DNA of 64,000 nucleotides from Onthovicinus sp900555545 (GTDB lineage: Bacteria > Bacillota > Clostridia > Oscillospirales > Acutalibacteraceae), in contig CASFPX010000006.1 of assembly GCA_949296915.1 (NCBI GenBank), forward strand, positions 88,841 to 152,840, read 5' to 3'. This document shows positions 15,357 through 23,815 of this stretch, piece by piece. The notes below the pieces were generated by a model. The model was not told the origin of the DNA. It ran no database searches and saw nothing but the letters and a program-made list of their open reading frames with translations. Within the stretch, counting starts at the first letter, position 1. Each line of letters opens with the position of its first letter. The position numbers and the translations under genes were made by a program.

Positions 15357-17327
15357 TTAAGCTCTCTCCTTTTTTAATTTACTCTTTTTTTCGGATTTTC
15401 CTGTTCTGTTCTTTTTAAGCAGGGCCAGCATCAGCGCGCCGACGACCGAACCGGCCACCAGGGCGACGATATAGCCAAGCGGATTGTCCACCACGGCGAA
15501 CACAAAGATGCCGCCGTGCGGTGCGGGACATGCGCAGCCAAACAGTGCCGTTACCAGACCAGCCACCGCCGAACCAACCATGCAGCTGGGGATGACGCGG
15601 AGCGGATCGGAAGCTGCGTAGGGGATCGCACCCTCTGTGATAAAGCACAACCCCATCAGATAGTTGACCGGGCCACTCTTGATCTCCTCCTGTGTCCACT
15701 TGCGCTTGTTGAAGGTAGTGGAGAGGGCGATGGCAATCGGAGGTACCATGCCGCCGATCATAACAGCCGCCATGATCCAGGTGTTGCCTGCGGCGACTGC
15801 CGCTGTACCGAACACATAGGCCGCCTTGTTGAACGGGCCGCCCATGTCCGTGGCCATCATAGCCGCCAGCACAATGGAGAGCAGGATTCTGGAAGTGGAG
15901 CCCAAATTGGTCAGCAACGTGGAAAGCCCCGTGTTGATCAGGCCGACAAACGGGTTGATGCAGAGCATGATCAGTCCGATCAGCGCCGTGCCGAGCAGGG
16001 GATAGATGAATACGGGCTTGATGCCGTCCATACTCTTGGGCATCCAGTTGAACGCCTTTTTCAGCAGGTTGACCAGTACACCGGCCACAAAACCGGCCAG
16101 CAGTGCGCCCAGGAATCCGGAGACTGCCGTGGAATCGCCCGTGGGGCTTGCCAGCGTGGCGCCTGTGGTAGCCAGATAGCCGCCGACGATACCGGGCAGC
16201 AGGCCGGGACGGTCTGCAATAGACTGTGCAATATACCCCGCCAGGATCGGAAGCATAAAGGAGAAGGCCGCCTGGCCGATCCAGTAGATCACCGCTGCCA
16301 CGGGGTTTGTCTGGCCAAAGTTCGAGCCGACATCTGCGTTGCCTGCGATGGTATCGATCAGGAAACCGAGCGCAATCATCACACCGCCGCCCACAACGAA
16401 TGGCAGCATATGAGAGACGCCGTTCATCAGGTGCTTATACAGCTTATGGGTGAAGCGCTCTTTTTCGACATCTTCGCCGTCGTCAATCTCCGCGCCGCCC
16501 TCAGCGTGATAGACTGGCGCCTTGCCGTCGACGATTTTCTGAATTAACTCCTCTGGCTTGTTAATACCTGCGGAGACGTTTGTTTTGAGCACGCGCTTAC
16601 CGTCGAAACGCGCCATCTCCACGTTTTTGTCGGCCGCGATAATGATGCCGTCGCATTCCGCGATCTCTTTGCGGGTGAGTACGTTTTTCGCGCCGCCGGA
16701 GCCATTCGTTTCCGCCTTGAGTGTATAGCCCATTTTTTCGCCGGCCTTTTCCAACGCCTCGGCCGCCATATAGGTATGTGCGATTCCGGTCGGACAAGCT
16801 GTCACAGCAAGAATTCGGTATCCCTGGGGCTTTTCTGGAATCGCCGCAGGGGCGGCGGCCTCTTCGGGATATTTGGCGGCCTCCTGACGGTCGATGATTT
16901 TTAGGAATTCCTCCGGCGTTGCAGCCTTGCGCAGTTCATCTGCAAATCCGGAATCCATCAGCATCACCATCAATCGCGAGAGGATTTCCAGGTGGACGTC
17001 GCCGTCCTCTGTGGCGGCAATCATAAACAGCAGGTCGGAAGGTTTCCCATCCGGGGCATCATAATCAACGCCTCCGGGTACGGTTGCCGCCGACAGAGCA
17101 GGTGCCTTTACGGCATTCGTTTTGGCGTGGGGGACGGCAATCCCTTCCCCAATGGCTGTGGTCCCCTGTGCCTCGCGGGCCAGGATGGCCTCTTTGTAGG
17201 CCTGTTCATCCACCAGGTTCCCCGCGCCGGCATGGAGCTTCACCAAGGCGTTGATTGCCTCCTCCTTGGTGGAGATGTCAAGGCCGAGCGCGATGGCCTC
17301 TGGTTTGAGTAAATCGATAATTCTCAT
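15357..17327 (-). CDS. fruA: PTS fructose transporter subunit IIABC
   Basis: A 656-residue fused permease that imports fructose as fructose 1-phosphate. Domains in order: IIA (1-150) with the phospho-histidine H67 in GIAVPHAKT; a Pro/Ala linker; IIB (170-270) with the phospho-cysteine C178 in AVTACPTGIAHTYMAAEAL; and IIC (about 295-640) with eight or so hydrophobic segments, including HMLPFVVGGG and the conserved ITEGAIPYAASDP re-entrant region. C-terminal tail is Lys-rich. Preceded by GGAGGG 10 bases before the ATG. Located between fruK and ptsH, so phosphate flow and product use are encoded together. Confidence 0.95.
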   Translation of the reverse strand: MRIIDLLKPEAIALGLDISTKEEAINALVKLHAGAGNLVDEQAYKEAILAREAQGTTAIGEGIAVPHAKTNAVKAPALSAATVPGGVDYDAPDGKPSDLLFMIAATEDGDVHLEILSRLMVMLMDSGFADELRKAATPEEFLKIIDRQEAAKYPEEAAAPAAIPEKPQGYRILAVTACPTGIAHTYMAAEALEKAGEKMGYTLKAETNGSGGAKNVLTRKEIAECDGIIIAADKNVEMARFDGKRVLKTNVSAGINKPEELIQKIVDGKAPVYHAEGGAEIDDGEDVEKERFTHKLYKHLMNGVSHMLPFVVGGGVMIALGFLIDTIAGNADVGSNFGQTNPVAAVIYWIGQAAFSFMLPILAGYIAQSIADRPGLLPGIVGGYLATTGATLASPTGDSTAVSGFLGALLAGFVAGVLVNLLKKAFNWMPKSMDGIKPVFIYPLLGTALIGLIMLCINPFVGLINTGLSTLLTNLGSTSRILLSIVLAAMMATDMGGPFNKAAYVFGTAAVAAGNTWIMAAVMIGGMVPPIAIALSTTFNKRKWTQEEIKSGPVNYLMGLCFITEGAIPYAASDPLRVIPSCMVGSAVAGLVTALFGCACPAPHGGIFVFAVVDNPLGYIVALVAGSVVGALMLALLKKNRTGKSEKKSKLKKERA

Positions 17328-17359
17328 GATGTGTGCCCTCCTTTATTGATAGTTTAATT

Positions 17360-18262
17360 TTATAATTGTTCAAAGGCATCCAATATGCCTTTTTTATCCG
17401 CCAATCCCTCACAGAACGCCGTCGCATTCCCGCAGGCAGAGCCCAGCCTGAGCGCATAGGCGTAATCCTTTTGGGCCATGTAGCCCGCAAGGAACCCTGC
17501 CACCATGGAGTCGCCGCAGCCCACGGAATTGACCGGCCTGCCGGGCAGAATCCCGTTTGTGGCAACAGTGCCGTCCTCCGCCAAAAGCAGCGCGCCGTCC
17601 TTACCCCTGGAAACCAGCACATTCCGTGCACCCATTTTCTGAAGCCGGCCGGCATATTCCAGGAGTTCGTCCTGATCTTTGATCCTTACGCCAAACAGAT
17701 CCCCCAGCTCAAAATGATTCGGTTTGATGAGAAAGGGCCTGTATTTGAGCACGTTCAGCAACAGGTCGCCTGTGGCGTCTACCACAGCGGCAACACCCTT
17801 ATCCGATGTGATGGCCAAAATCTGTTCGTAAATATCCGGCGGCAGTGCCTCCGGCACACTGCCGGCAAGTACGACAACATCACCGTCAGACAGCCTGCGC
17901 ATCTTATCAAATAGATGTTCGACCTCCTGCCGCGTGACAGGCGGACCTCCGGCGTTGATATCGAGTTCCCGCTTGGCCCGGATTTTGACATTGATCCGGG
18001 TGTTGCCCTGGCCCAGTGCAATAAAATCTGTGCGGATTCCGTCCGCCTCCAACATTTCCTGGAGCTTTTCACCCGTAAAACCAGCCTTGAAACCAAGTGC
18101 TACGCTCTCAATACCGAGCCTGGAGAGTACGACAGATACGTTGATTCCCTTCCCACCGTAGTGGAGTTCTTCGCCGCAGGTGCGGTTGATATCGTCCGTC
18201 CGAAGCTCTTTGACATGCATCACGTAGTCAAGAGCCGGATTGAAGGTTACAGTATAAATCAT
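17360..18262 (-). CDS. fruK: 1-phosphofructokinase
   Basis: A 300-residue PfkB-family (ribokinase fold) kinase that converts fructose 1-phosphate to fructose 1,6-bisphosphate. It starts MIYTVTFNPALD, has the sugar-binding GGKGINVSVVLSRLG, and the ATP/anion-hole motif NSVGCGDSMVAGFLAG with the catalytic Asp near residue 249. The wording of the N-terminus distinguishes 1-phosphofructokinase/tagatose 6-phosphate kinase from ribokinase, and its place between fruR and fruA settles fructose. 18 bases after fruR, with AAGGGTG as ribosome site. Confidence 0.93.
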   Translation of the reverse strand: MIYTVTFNPALDYVMHVKELRTDDINRTCGEELHYGGKGINVSVVLSRLGIESVALGFKAGFTGEKLQEMLEADGIRTDFIALGQGNTRINVKIRAKRELDINAGGPPVTRQEVEHLFDKMRRLSDGDVVVLAGSVPEALPPDIYEQILAITSDKGVAAVVDATGDLLLNVLKYRPFLIKPNHFELGDLFGVRIKDQDELLEYAGRLQKMGARNVLVSRGKDGALLLAEDGTVATNGILPGRPVNSVGCGDSMVAGFLAGYMAQKDYAYALRLGSACGNATAFCEGLADKKGILDAFEQL

Positions 18263-18280
18263 ACAATCACCCTTTCTGTA

Positions 18281-19030
18281 TCAATCGAGTGCTTTTATTA
18301 CTGTCTGATCTTGATAGGCCTTTTCAGGCTGTTGATCCGTTACGATGCAAGCGGCGTCCAGCGGGGCAAACTGAATAGAAGAGGTTTTTCCAAACTTGGA
18401 GGAGTCCGCCAGGATATAGGAGACAAAAGACTTTTCCATTGCAGCTGCCTTAACAAAGGCTTCCTCTGAATCCGGCGTGGTGAAACCACTTGTAAGGGAG
18501 ATGCCGTTTGTACCCAGAAATGCTTTCGTAAAATTGAAGGTGTGGATGCTGCGCGCAGCCATCAGCCCTACAATCGCCTCCGTCACCGTCTTGAGCTTGC
18601 CGCCGATCACATACACATTCAGCCCCTTTTTGAGCAAATTTTCCGCATGGCTGATTCCATTTGTCACAAATCCGGCCGTGCAGGTGTCCGGAATAAAGTC
18701 GATCATATACAGGGTGGTAGTTCCGGCGTCAATATATACAAAGTCATCCCCCTGAATTTGCGCGGCACAGTACGCAGCGATCTTTTTCTTTTGATCCGGA
18801 TGTTCCGATTGCTTGGCACTCACATTTTCTTCCATCGAGATAAACTGCTGCTGGTTGAGCGTCGCCCCGCCGTGCACTTTATTTATAATGCCTTTTTTTG
18901 AAAGATCTATTAAATCTCTCCGGATCGTTGATTCGGATGCCCCCAAAATTTTGGTCAGCTCCGAAACGCTGGCGGCGCCTTGCTCCTGTACGATCTGGAG
19001 AATTCTGTTTTTACGCTCCTGGTTGAGCAT
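18281..19030 (-). CDS. fruR: DeoR family regulator of the fructose operon
   Basis: A 249-residue repressor: DeoR winged helix at the N-terminus (ERKNRILQIVQEQG, then VSELTKILGASESTIRRDL) and a DeoR C-terminal sensor domain with the sugar-phosphate loop YIDAGTTTLYMID and the FLGTNGIS motif. Family members in this position respond to fructose 1-phosphate or fructose 1,6-bisphosphate. As the first gene of the operon it probably represses its own promoter at 19068-19096, whose spacer holds a repeated TTATGATCGAA element. Confidence 0.9.
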   Translation of the reverse strand: MLNQERKNRILQIVQEQGAASVSELTKILGASESTIRRDLIDLSKKGIINKVHGGATLNQQQFISMEENVSAKQSEHPDQKKKIAAYCAAQIQGDDFVYIDAGTTTLYMIDFIPDTCTAGFVTNGISHAENLLKKGLNVYVIGGKLKTVTEAIVGLMAARSIHTFNFTKAFLGTNGISLTSGFTTPDSEEAFVKAAAMEKSFVSYILADSSKFGKTSSIQFAPLDAACIVTDQQPEKAYQDQTVIKALD

Positions 19031-19067
19031 CTGTCATCCCTCCGCGCTCTGTTCCGATTGCACCATT

Positions 19068-19096
19068 ATTGTATCAATTCGATCATAATCAGTCAA
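19068..19096 (-). promoter_or_regulatory. Promoter of the fru operon
   Basis: Minus strand: -35 TTGACT (19091-19096), 17-base spacer, -10 TACAAT (19068-19073), about 40 bases before fruR. Confidence 0.8.
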
Positions 19097-19189
19097 TATG
19101 ATTTGGCCAAATTCGGTCATTTGTATAATGAACTATGATAAAAACCGTCTTTTTAAATAAGAGAACGCAATGTTTATGATCGAAAATGA
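19074..19189. promoter_or_regulatory. Candidate FruR operators
   Basis: The element TTATGATCGAA followed by two A/T bases and TGA occurs on the minus strand at 19074-19088, filling the promoter spacer, and again on the plus strand at 19174-19189 (inverted, about 100 bases away). Paired operators of this sort allow looping by DeoR-family repressors. The rest of 19097-19290 is AT-rich with no gene. Confidence 0.5.
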
Positions 19190-19293
19190 CTGTTTTGCTT
19201 CAAGTCGTAACCTAATCGCGCATTCTTAAAATTGCCTAAGACCGCGAAAAAAACACACGCTTGCATTTTATAGATCCCGTTTCTCAGAAACAC

Positions 19294-19334
19294 CAGCGGC
19301 CCCCACAGTGCTAAATACACTGTGGGGGCCGCTG
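19294..19334 (-). terminator. Perfect 17-bp hairpin after the PepSY gene
   Basis: Arms CAGCGGCCCCCACAGTG and its complement around a 7-base loop, with no U tract on either strand. It ends the convergent space after the PepSY gene and might block read-through or stabilise a 3' end. Confidence 0.5.
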
Positions 19335-19378
19335 AATATCAGGGAGGGGAAGCTGATTTTAACATCGTGTAAGGGGAA

Positions 19379-20254
19379 TTACCGATGGTCCATGCTCCAC
19401 TCTAAAAAGGTGCCGGTAGAAGCGTCAATTTCAAATTCATACTCCATGCCGCCATAGTGGATCTCGCCCTCGTAAACGGGGCGGCCGTCATCCCAATCCA
19501 GCTCCAGATAGAGATCTGATTCCGACGCTCCGCTCACCTTTGCAAGGGCGAGCTGGCGCGCTTCTGACAGGGAGATCTTAACCTGATCGGAGGAGACGGA
19601 ATTGTCCGGTGTAAAATGATCCACATCGTAGTCATACTTGAGAATCTCTCCGGTGGCCTTTACGATGTCATAGTCGTACTCCTGATTCCCGGCATAGAAT
19701 TCGACTTCGTAGACAGCAACACCGTCCTCATAGTCCTCTTTAACCTGGATGAAACGGAGATCTGACTCCGCCACACCGGCGTGCTGCAATGCGATGGCGC
19801 GTGCCTCATCGGCTGTTACGACACCCTGTTCTTTGGCAGGGGCGGCGGTTCCGGAGCCAGAGGCTTCCGTCGGTTGGGCAACGGGCTCGGTTGACTGCTG
19901 AGCGGTCTGGGTGACTGGCTGCGTTTGGGATTCCTGACGCCCGATGGACTCTTGGGAGGATTGGACAATTTCTCCGTCGCTGATACGCACGTCGTATTCG
20001 TACTCCTTCCCATTCGCATGGAATTCGACCGAGTAAACTTCGCGTCCATTTTCCAAATCCCGATGGATCTCAAGGGCGGAGACATCACCCTCGCCAACAC
20101 CGGCGTGCTCAAAGGCGATCTGTTTTGCCTGTTGCTCGCTGACCTCCTGCGGCGTTCCCGCCTGATAAGAGGCGGCGGCAACTGCCACGCAGCTGACTGT
20201 CAATACGGCTGCGGCTGTGATTGCGATGATCCATTTTTTGTTTAACTTTTTCAT
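19379..20254 (-). CDS. Secreted or membrane-anchored protein with three PepSY domains
   Basis: A 291-residue protein with an N-terminal signal/anchor (KKWIIAITAAAVLTVSCVAVAAASY) and three PepSY repeats at about 38-105, 145-210 and 228-291. Each repeat shows the A-x-x-I/L-A-L-x-H/K-A start and a Y-E-V/G-E-F/I core, ending in a D/E-x-x-T-G-E/T-x-L/I strand. A Thr/Gln/Pro-rich linker (about 105-143) separates the first two. PepSY proteins act outside the cell on peptidases or as envelope sensors. The gene lies 73 bases after a histidine kinase gene on the same strand, which suggests it is part of, or controlled by, that system. Confidence 0.85.
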   Translation of the reverse strand: MKKLNKKWIIAITAAAVLTVSCVAVAAASYQAGTPQEVSEQQAKQIAFEHAGVGEGDVSALEIHRDLENGREVYSVEFHANGKEYEYDVRISDGEIVQSSQESIGRQESQTQPVTQTAQQSTEPVAQPTEASGSGTAAPAKEQGVVTADEARAIALQHAGVAESDLRFIQVKEDYEDGVAVYEVEFYAGNQEYDYDIVKATGEILKYDYDVDHFTPDNSVSSDQVKISLSEARQLALAKVSGASESDLYLELDWDDGRPVYEGEIHYGGMEYEFEIDASTGTFLEWSMDHR

Positions 20255-20327
20255 AGGGGATAACCTCCTCTTTGTTTTTACAAGCTGATTTTATCAGCCC
20301 TAAATTAAAGGAAGATTAAAATCAAAA

Positions 20328-21689
20328 TTAATTTTTATTTTTTAAAGGGAGCAGGCAGGTGAACAGGGTGCCGCGGCCCGGTTCGCTCTCGGCCGTGATT
20401 TCCCCGTGATGTGCCCGGACGATCCACTGTACCATAGAGAGCCCCAGGCCGCTGCTGCCGGAATCCGTCCGGGAGCGGTCGGCGCGGTAAAAGCGTTCCC
20501 AAATGTGCGGCAGATCCTCCTTCGCGATGCCGATTCCATCGTCGCGGATCTGCATACGGATGCAGCCGTCCAGTTGATCGACGGTGACCCAGATATGTCC
20601 GGATTCACGTCCGTAACGGATGGCATTCTCCATTAGGTTCCCCCACAGGCGGATCAGCAGCGTCTGATCCCCTACCAGGTGTAAGCCGGGAGCGATTTTG
20701 GCCTCAATGGCGATCGACTTTTGGGCTGCGATTGTGTGGGCTTCTGCTACGGACATCTCGCTCAGTTCACTGAAATCAAGATCTTCCAGCTCCAGCTGTG
20801 CACGCCCTTGGTCAGCGCGGGAGAGCTCCAGCAGTTGGGCGATCATGCGGGACATATTCAGCGCTTTCCGGCGGATTGTCTCGAGTTCCCGGCGCAATTC
20901 CTGCGGCAGTGTCTCCTGCCCAAGCAGCTCGTCACACTGCATCAGGATGACGCTCACCGGCGTGCGCAGCTCGTGGGAGACATCGCTGGTAAATTGCTTT
21001 TCCCGCTTGACGCCGGCTTCGATCGTATCCAGCAGTTCGTCAAATGTACGCGCCAGGGTATAGACCTCATCCCGGCCATCCCCCAGACGGACGCGGGCGG
21101 ACAGATCACCCTCCCGTTGAATCCGCCGTACGGTATCGGTAATTCTGGAGACAGGAGCCAATGCCCGGCGGCTGATAAAGTAGCCGCACACCGCACAGAG
21201 TACGACCAGGAGCGGGAGCAGGAACAGCGCGGCCCGCAGCATATAGCGGAAATTGTGCTCCGCATCATCGATCGATACGATACCACGAACAACGATCTCG
21301 TGATATCCCTCCACTGTGAAAACCAGATCCAACATCGAATACCGGGTGTCCTCCACCGGCACGGTGCGCAGTTCCCCCGACTGAAAGGAGAGTTCATAGG
21401 GGAAGCCGTATGGAATCTTGCCGTAGAGCAGGTCGTGATTTGGCTCATATACGGACAGATATACACCGCCCTCCAATTCGAGGAGTTCCGAGTCGAATTC
21501 AAGCTGGCCATCGCGGTATGTAATACAATCTACCGCCTCGGAAACGCGATCTTCCAGCGTGCGCTGCGTACTGGCCAGGATCTCATGTGAACTGAGAGAG
21601 AAAAGAATGGCAAGCACAATGCAGACTACCACCGTCATCAGGGTGGTGTGCAGGAGAACAAGACGTGCTTTTAGGGATAGGTGTTTCAT
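20328..21689 (-). CDS. Sensor histidine kinase
   Basis: A 453-residue membrane kinase: TM1 (about 9-30), an extracellular sensor of about 120 residues (32-150), TM2 (about 153-172), a HAMP domain (173-230), the HisKA dimerisation helix with H239 in SDVSHELRTPVS, and a HATPase domain with the N box (NLMENAIRYG), DDGIGI, and G2 box SGLGLSM. The signal is unknown; the adjacent PepSY gene hints at an envelope or peptide cue. The start overlaps the end of the response regulator by 4 bases (ATGA), so the pair is coupled. Confidence 0.93.
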   Translation of the reverse strand: MKHLSLKARLVLLHTTLMTVVVCIVLAILFSLSSHEILASTQRTLEDRVSEAVDCITYRDGQLEFDSELLELEGGVYLSVYEPNHDLLYGKIPYGFPYELSFQSGELRTVPVEDTRYSMLDLVFTVEGYHEIVVRGIVSIDDAEHNFRYMLRAALFLLPLLVVLCAVCGYFISRRALAPVSRITDTVRRIQREGDLSARVRLGDGRDEVYTLARTFDELLDTIEAGVKREKQFTSDVSHELRTPVSVILMQCDELLGQETLPQELRRELETIRRKALNMSRMIAQLLELSRADQGRAQLELEDLDFSELSEMSVAEAHTIAAQKSIAIEAKIAPGLHLVGDQTLLIRLWGNLMENAIRYGRESGHIWVTVDQLDGCIRMQIRDDGIGIAKEDLPHIWERFYRADRSRTDSGSSGLGLSMVQWIVRAHHGEITAESEPGRGTLFTCLLPLKNKN

Positions 21690-22360
21690 ACCGGCTCCTT
21701 TAAAACATAGCCGTGCCCGCGCACGGTATGGATCAGTTTGGGCTCATAATCCTCGTCAATCTTTTTGCGCAGGTAGCGGATGTAGACGTCAATCACATTG
21801 GAGCCGCCGGTGAAATCATAATTCCAGATGTGTTGCTCCAGTTTGTCGCGAGTGAGGACGATACCGGCGTTTTGCATCATATAGCGCAGCAGCGAGTACT
21901 CCTTGGAGGACAGCTTGATCTCCTGCCCGCCGCGGAATACGCTCGGCGTATCGAGCCGCAGCGTCAGATCCGCCACCTGGAGCACGGGTGCCTTCTCCGT
22001 GACGGGCTTGCGCGTGATCACCCGCAGGCGCGCGAGCAGTTCCTCAAATGCGAACGGCTTGACCAGATAGTCATCGGCCCCTGCGTCTAACCCTGTCACA
22101 CGGTCCTCAATGCTGTCCCGTGCCGTCAACAATAGGACGGGGAGCGCCCATCCGCGCGCACGGATTTTACGCAGTACCTCCAATCCGTCCACCTTGGGCA
22201 TCATGATATCCAGTACCAGAGCGTCATATTCGGCACCGTCCAGATAGTCCAGTGTCTCCACTCCGTCCCGGCAGCTGTCCACACTGTAACCGGCGCCCTT
22301 GAGTTTGCGCACAATCAGCTGATTCAAATCCCGCTCATCTTCCGCAACCAGAATACGCAT
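21686..22360 (-). CDS. OmpR-family response regulator
   Basis: A 224-residue regulator. Receiver domain 1-115: acidic pocket E7-D8, phospho-acceptor D51 in VLDIMMPKVDG, T79-like residue in LLLTARDS, and K in YLVKPFAF. DNA-binding winged helix 125-224 with KLSSKEYSLLRYMMQN and VIDVYIRYLRKKID followed by IHTVRGHGYVL. Co-transcribed with the kinase and probably with the PepSY gene. No palindromic or direct-repeat target could be assigned in the short upstream gap. Confidence 0.95.
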   Translation of the reverse strand: MRILVAEDERDLNQLIVRKLKGAGYSVDSCRDGVETLDYLDGAEYDALVLDIMMPKVDGLEVLRKIRARGWALPVLLLTARDSIEDRVTGLDAGADDYLVKPFAFEELLARLRVITRKPVTEKAPVLQVADLTLRLDTPSVFRGGQEIKLSSKEYSLLRYMMQNAGIVLTRDKLEQHIWNYDFTGGSNVIDVYIRYLRKKIDEDYEPKLIHTVRGHGYVLKEPV

Positions 22361-22418
22361 GAGAACTTCTCCTTACTATTTTTTAAGTACAACTTTTAAC
22401 GCATCAAAATATCAAAAT

Positions 22419-22445
22419 GCCGCCGCTCTTACGGGCGGCGGCAAA
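22419..22445 (-). terminator. Terminator after the GH16 gene
   Basis: Minus strand: GCCGCCGC/GCGGCGGC stem, 7-base loop, then ATTTTGAT. Confidence 0.75.
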
Positions 22446-22447
22446 AA

Positions 22448-23404
22448 TTAGGCCTGTTTCTGATATACGCGGACATAGTCGACCACAAAATCGTATTTTT
22501 TCGTTTGATCGTTGGTTGTCACATCGCCGCACCACCAGACGTTCCCCTCCTTGTCCTTGCCGGGGATCGGGTTGCCGTTATCATCCGTGCCGCCTCCGAC
22601 CTCCATGGAGAGCATCATGTAGTGATTTACCTGAGCCACTGTGCCCACCTTGTCCTGTGTGCGCCATGTCTCATAGCCGTCCACATAGAACACGTACTCG
22701 TCCGGCGTCCACAGCAGGCCATAGGTGTGATAATCCTCATAGAGATCCTTGATATAGTAGTAATCAGATCCCAAGGATTTCAGTTCCTCGCCGTAGCCAT
22801 CGATGTGAATGGCATGGGTGATGCTGTTGTGCTGCCTCTTATTGGTCAGATAGGCGTCGGCGGATTCAAAGATGTCGATCTCCGCACCGTCCTCTCCGGT
22901 TCCGAAGGTGTCGTTTTTAAAGTTGCTGTCCGGCATCATCCAAAAAGCCGCCCAGGAACCCACGATTTCCGGCACCTTGCAGCGGACCTCAAAGTATCCG
23001 TACGTCTGTGAGAAGCCCTTGTGCCCTTCGGCCGCTCCGGTCTCGTCGCCGCCATATGTCTCCACCGAGGTCTCAATGCATCCGGAATACCAGCCGGGAC
23101 CAAACTTGCCGTCCTCGCGGTAGTCGGTGGTGATGTACAGGTTCCCATCATGAACGCTGACGGCGTCATTCACCCAGTAGCCGCCCTTTCGCACGCCCTC
23201 CTCCGCATAGGGATAGCGCCAGTATTCTGTGTTAAAGCGGTCGCCGTCAAAGTTGTCTTCAAACGTCAGCTCGTATCCGGTCAGATCCAACTTGTCGGAG
23301 CCAAGCCCTCCGACCTTGTGGATATTTGAGGAGCAGGCGCTCAGCGCCATGCAGCACGTGATTGCCAGTGCCATACCGGCAACCGCTTTGGAACGAATTC
23401 CCAT
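22448..23404 (-). CDS. GH16 family beta-glucanase, lipoprotein
   Basis: A 318-residue endo-beta-glucanase or related GH16 enzyme. The lipobox is LSAC with C24, so it is tethered outside the membrane. The catalytic motif EIDIFE holds the nucleophile E175 and the acid/base E180, and segments YGYFEVRCKVP, WAAFWMMPD, WTPDEYVFYVDG and the final DYVRVYQ are typical of laminarinases and lichenases (beta-1,3/1,4-glucans). The ATG at 23404 has GGGGGA 7 bases upstream, and the promoter at 23444-23472 rules out the longer frame. It degrades plant, fungal or mixed-linkage glucan outside the cell; the precise linkage is not readable. Confidence 0.92.
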   Translation of the reverse strand: MGIRSKAVAGMALAITCCMALSACSSNIHKVGGLGSDKLDLTGYELTFEDNFDGDRFNTEYWRYPYAEEGVRKGGYWVNDAVSVHDGNLYITTDYREDGKFGPGWYSGCIETSVETYGGDETGAAEGHKGFSQTYGYFEVRCKVPEIVGSWAAFWMMPDSNFKNDTFGTGEDGAEIDIFESADAYLTNKRQHNSITHAIHIDGYGEELKSLGSDYYYIKDLYEDYHTYGLLWTPDEYVFYVDGYETWRTQDKVGTVAQVNHYMMLSMEVGGGTDDNGNPIPGKDKEGNVWWCGDVTTNDQTKKYDFVVDYVRVYQKQA

Positions 23405-23443
23405 TTTACTTTCCCCCTGTTTTTTGAGCATCAAGATAAGCCT

Positions 23444-23472
23444 ATTATAATCAATTTTTTCGGGTGAATCAA
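23444..23472 (-). promoter_or_regulatory. Promoter of the GH16 gene
   Basis: Minus strand: -35 TTGATT (23467-23472), 17-base spacer, -10 TATAAT (23444-23449). Confidence 0.8.
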
Positions 23473-23484
23473 GGTGAGCCTGCA

Positions 23485-23655
23485 AAAAAGAAAAAACCGT
23501 GCGCGCGGCACGGCCTTTTCTCAAGAAGAAAAACAAAAAATGATAGAAAGGAAGTAAAACATGAAAAAGAGGAAAAGTAAAAAAAGAAAGGAAAGGAATA
23601 AAATGATATTTCAGAAAGTGGAAAGCCGTCCTCTTTCGCTTCCGCTTTCTATGAT
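23485..23655 (-). ncRNA. Possible small RNA or leader in the ppk-GH16 gap
   Basis: Within a 411-base gap (23405-23815) the minus strand has a TATAAT box at 23659-23664 (its -35 is poor), then a pyrimidine-rich stretch of about 150 bases with no frame of its own, ending in a good intrinsic terminator (CCGTGC/GCACGG, then TTTTTT) at 23490-23515. No gene on the minus strand precedes this terminator within the gap, so something transcribed must end here. Weak evidence. Confidence 0.3.
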
Positions 23656-23815
23656 TGCATTATACCGGGCCAATTTTGCGCAAATGAGAAGTAAGTATGA
23701 ACTTACTGTAAATTTGGGAGGCGCCTGATTTCAGGATCAATGTAATATTGAATTTTTTTTGGAACAGAATATAAAGCGAGAGTGTTTTATCAGGATCGTC
23801 TGGGGGTGTGTCCGA

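Noticed and set aside
16041..16547. Plus-strand frame opposite fruA
   Set aside because: Antisense to a well-matched PTS gene, no ribosome site.
23561..23728. Lys/Arg-rich frame of 55 codons (MKKRKSKKRKERNK...) on the plus strand
   Set aside because: A weak ribosome site (AGGAAG) exists, but the N-terminus is low-complexity and the rest is not protein-like; it overlaps the possible minus-strand RNA.
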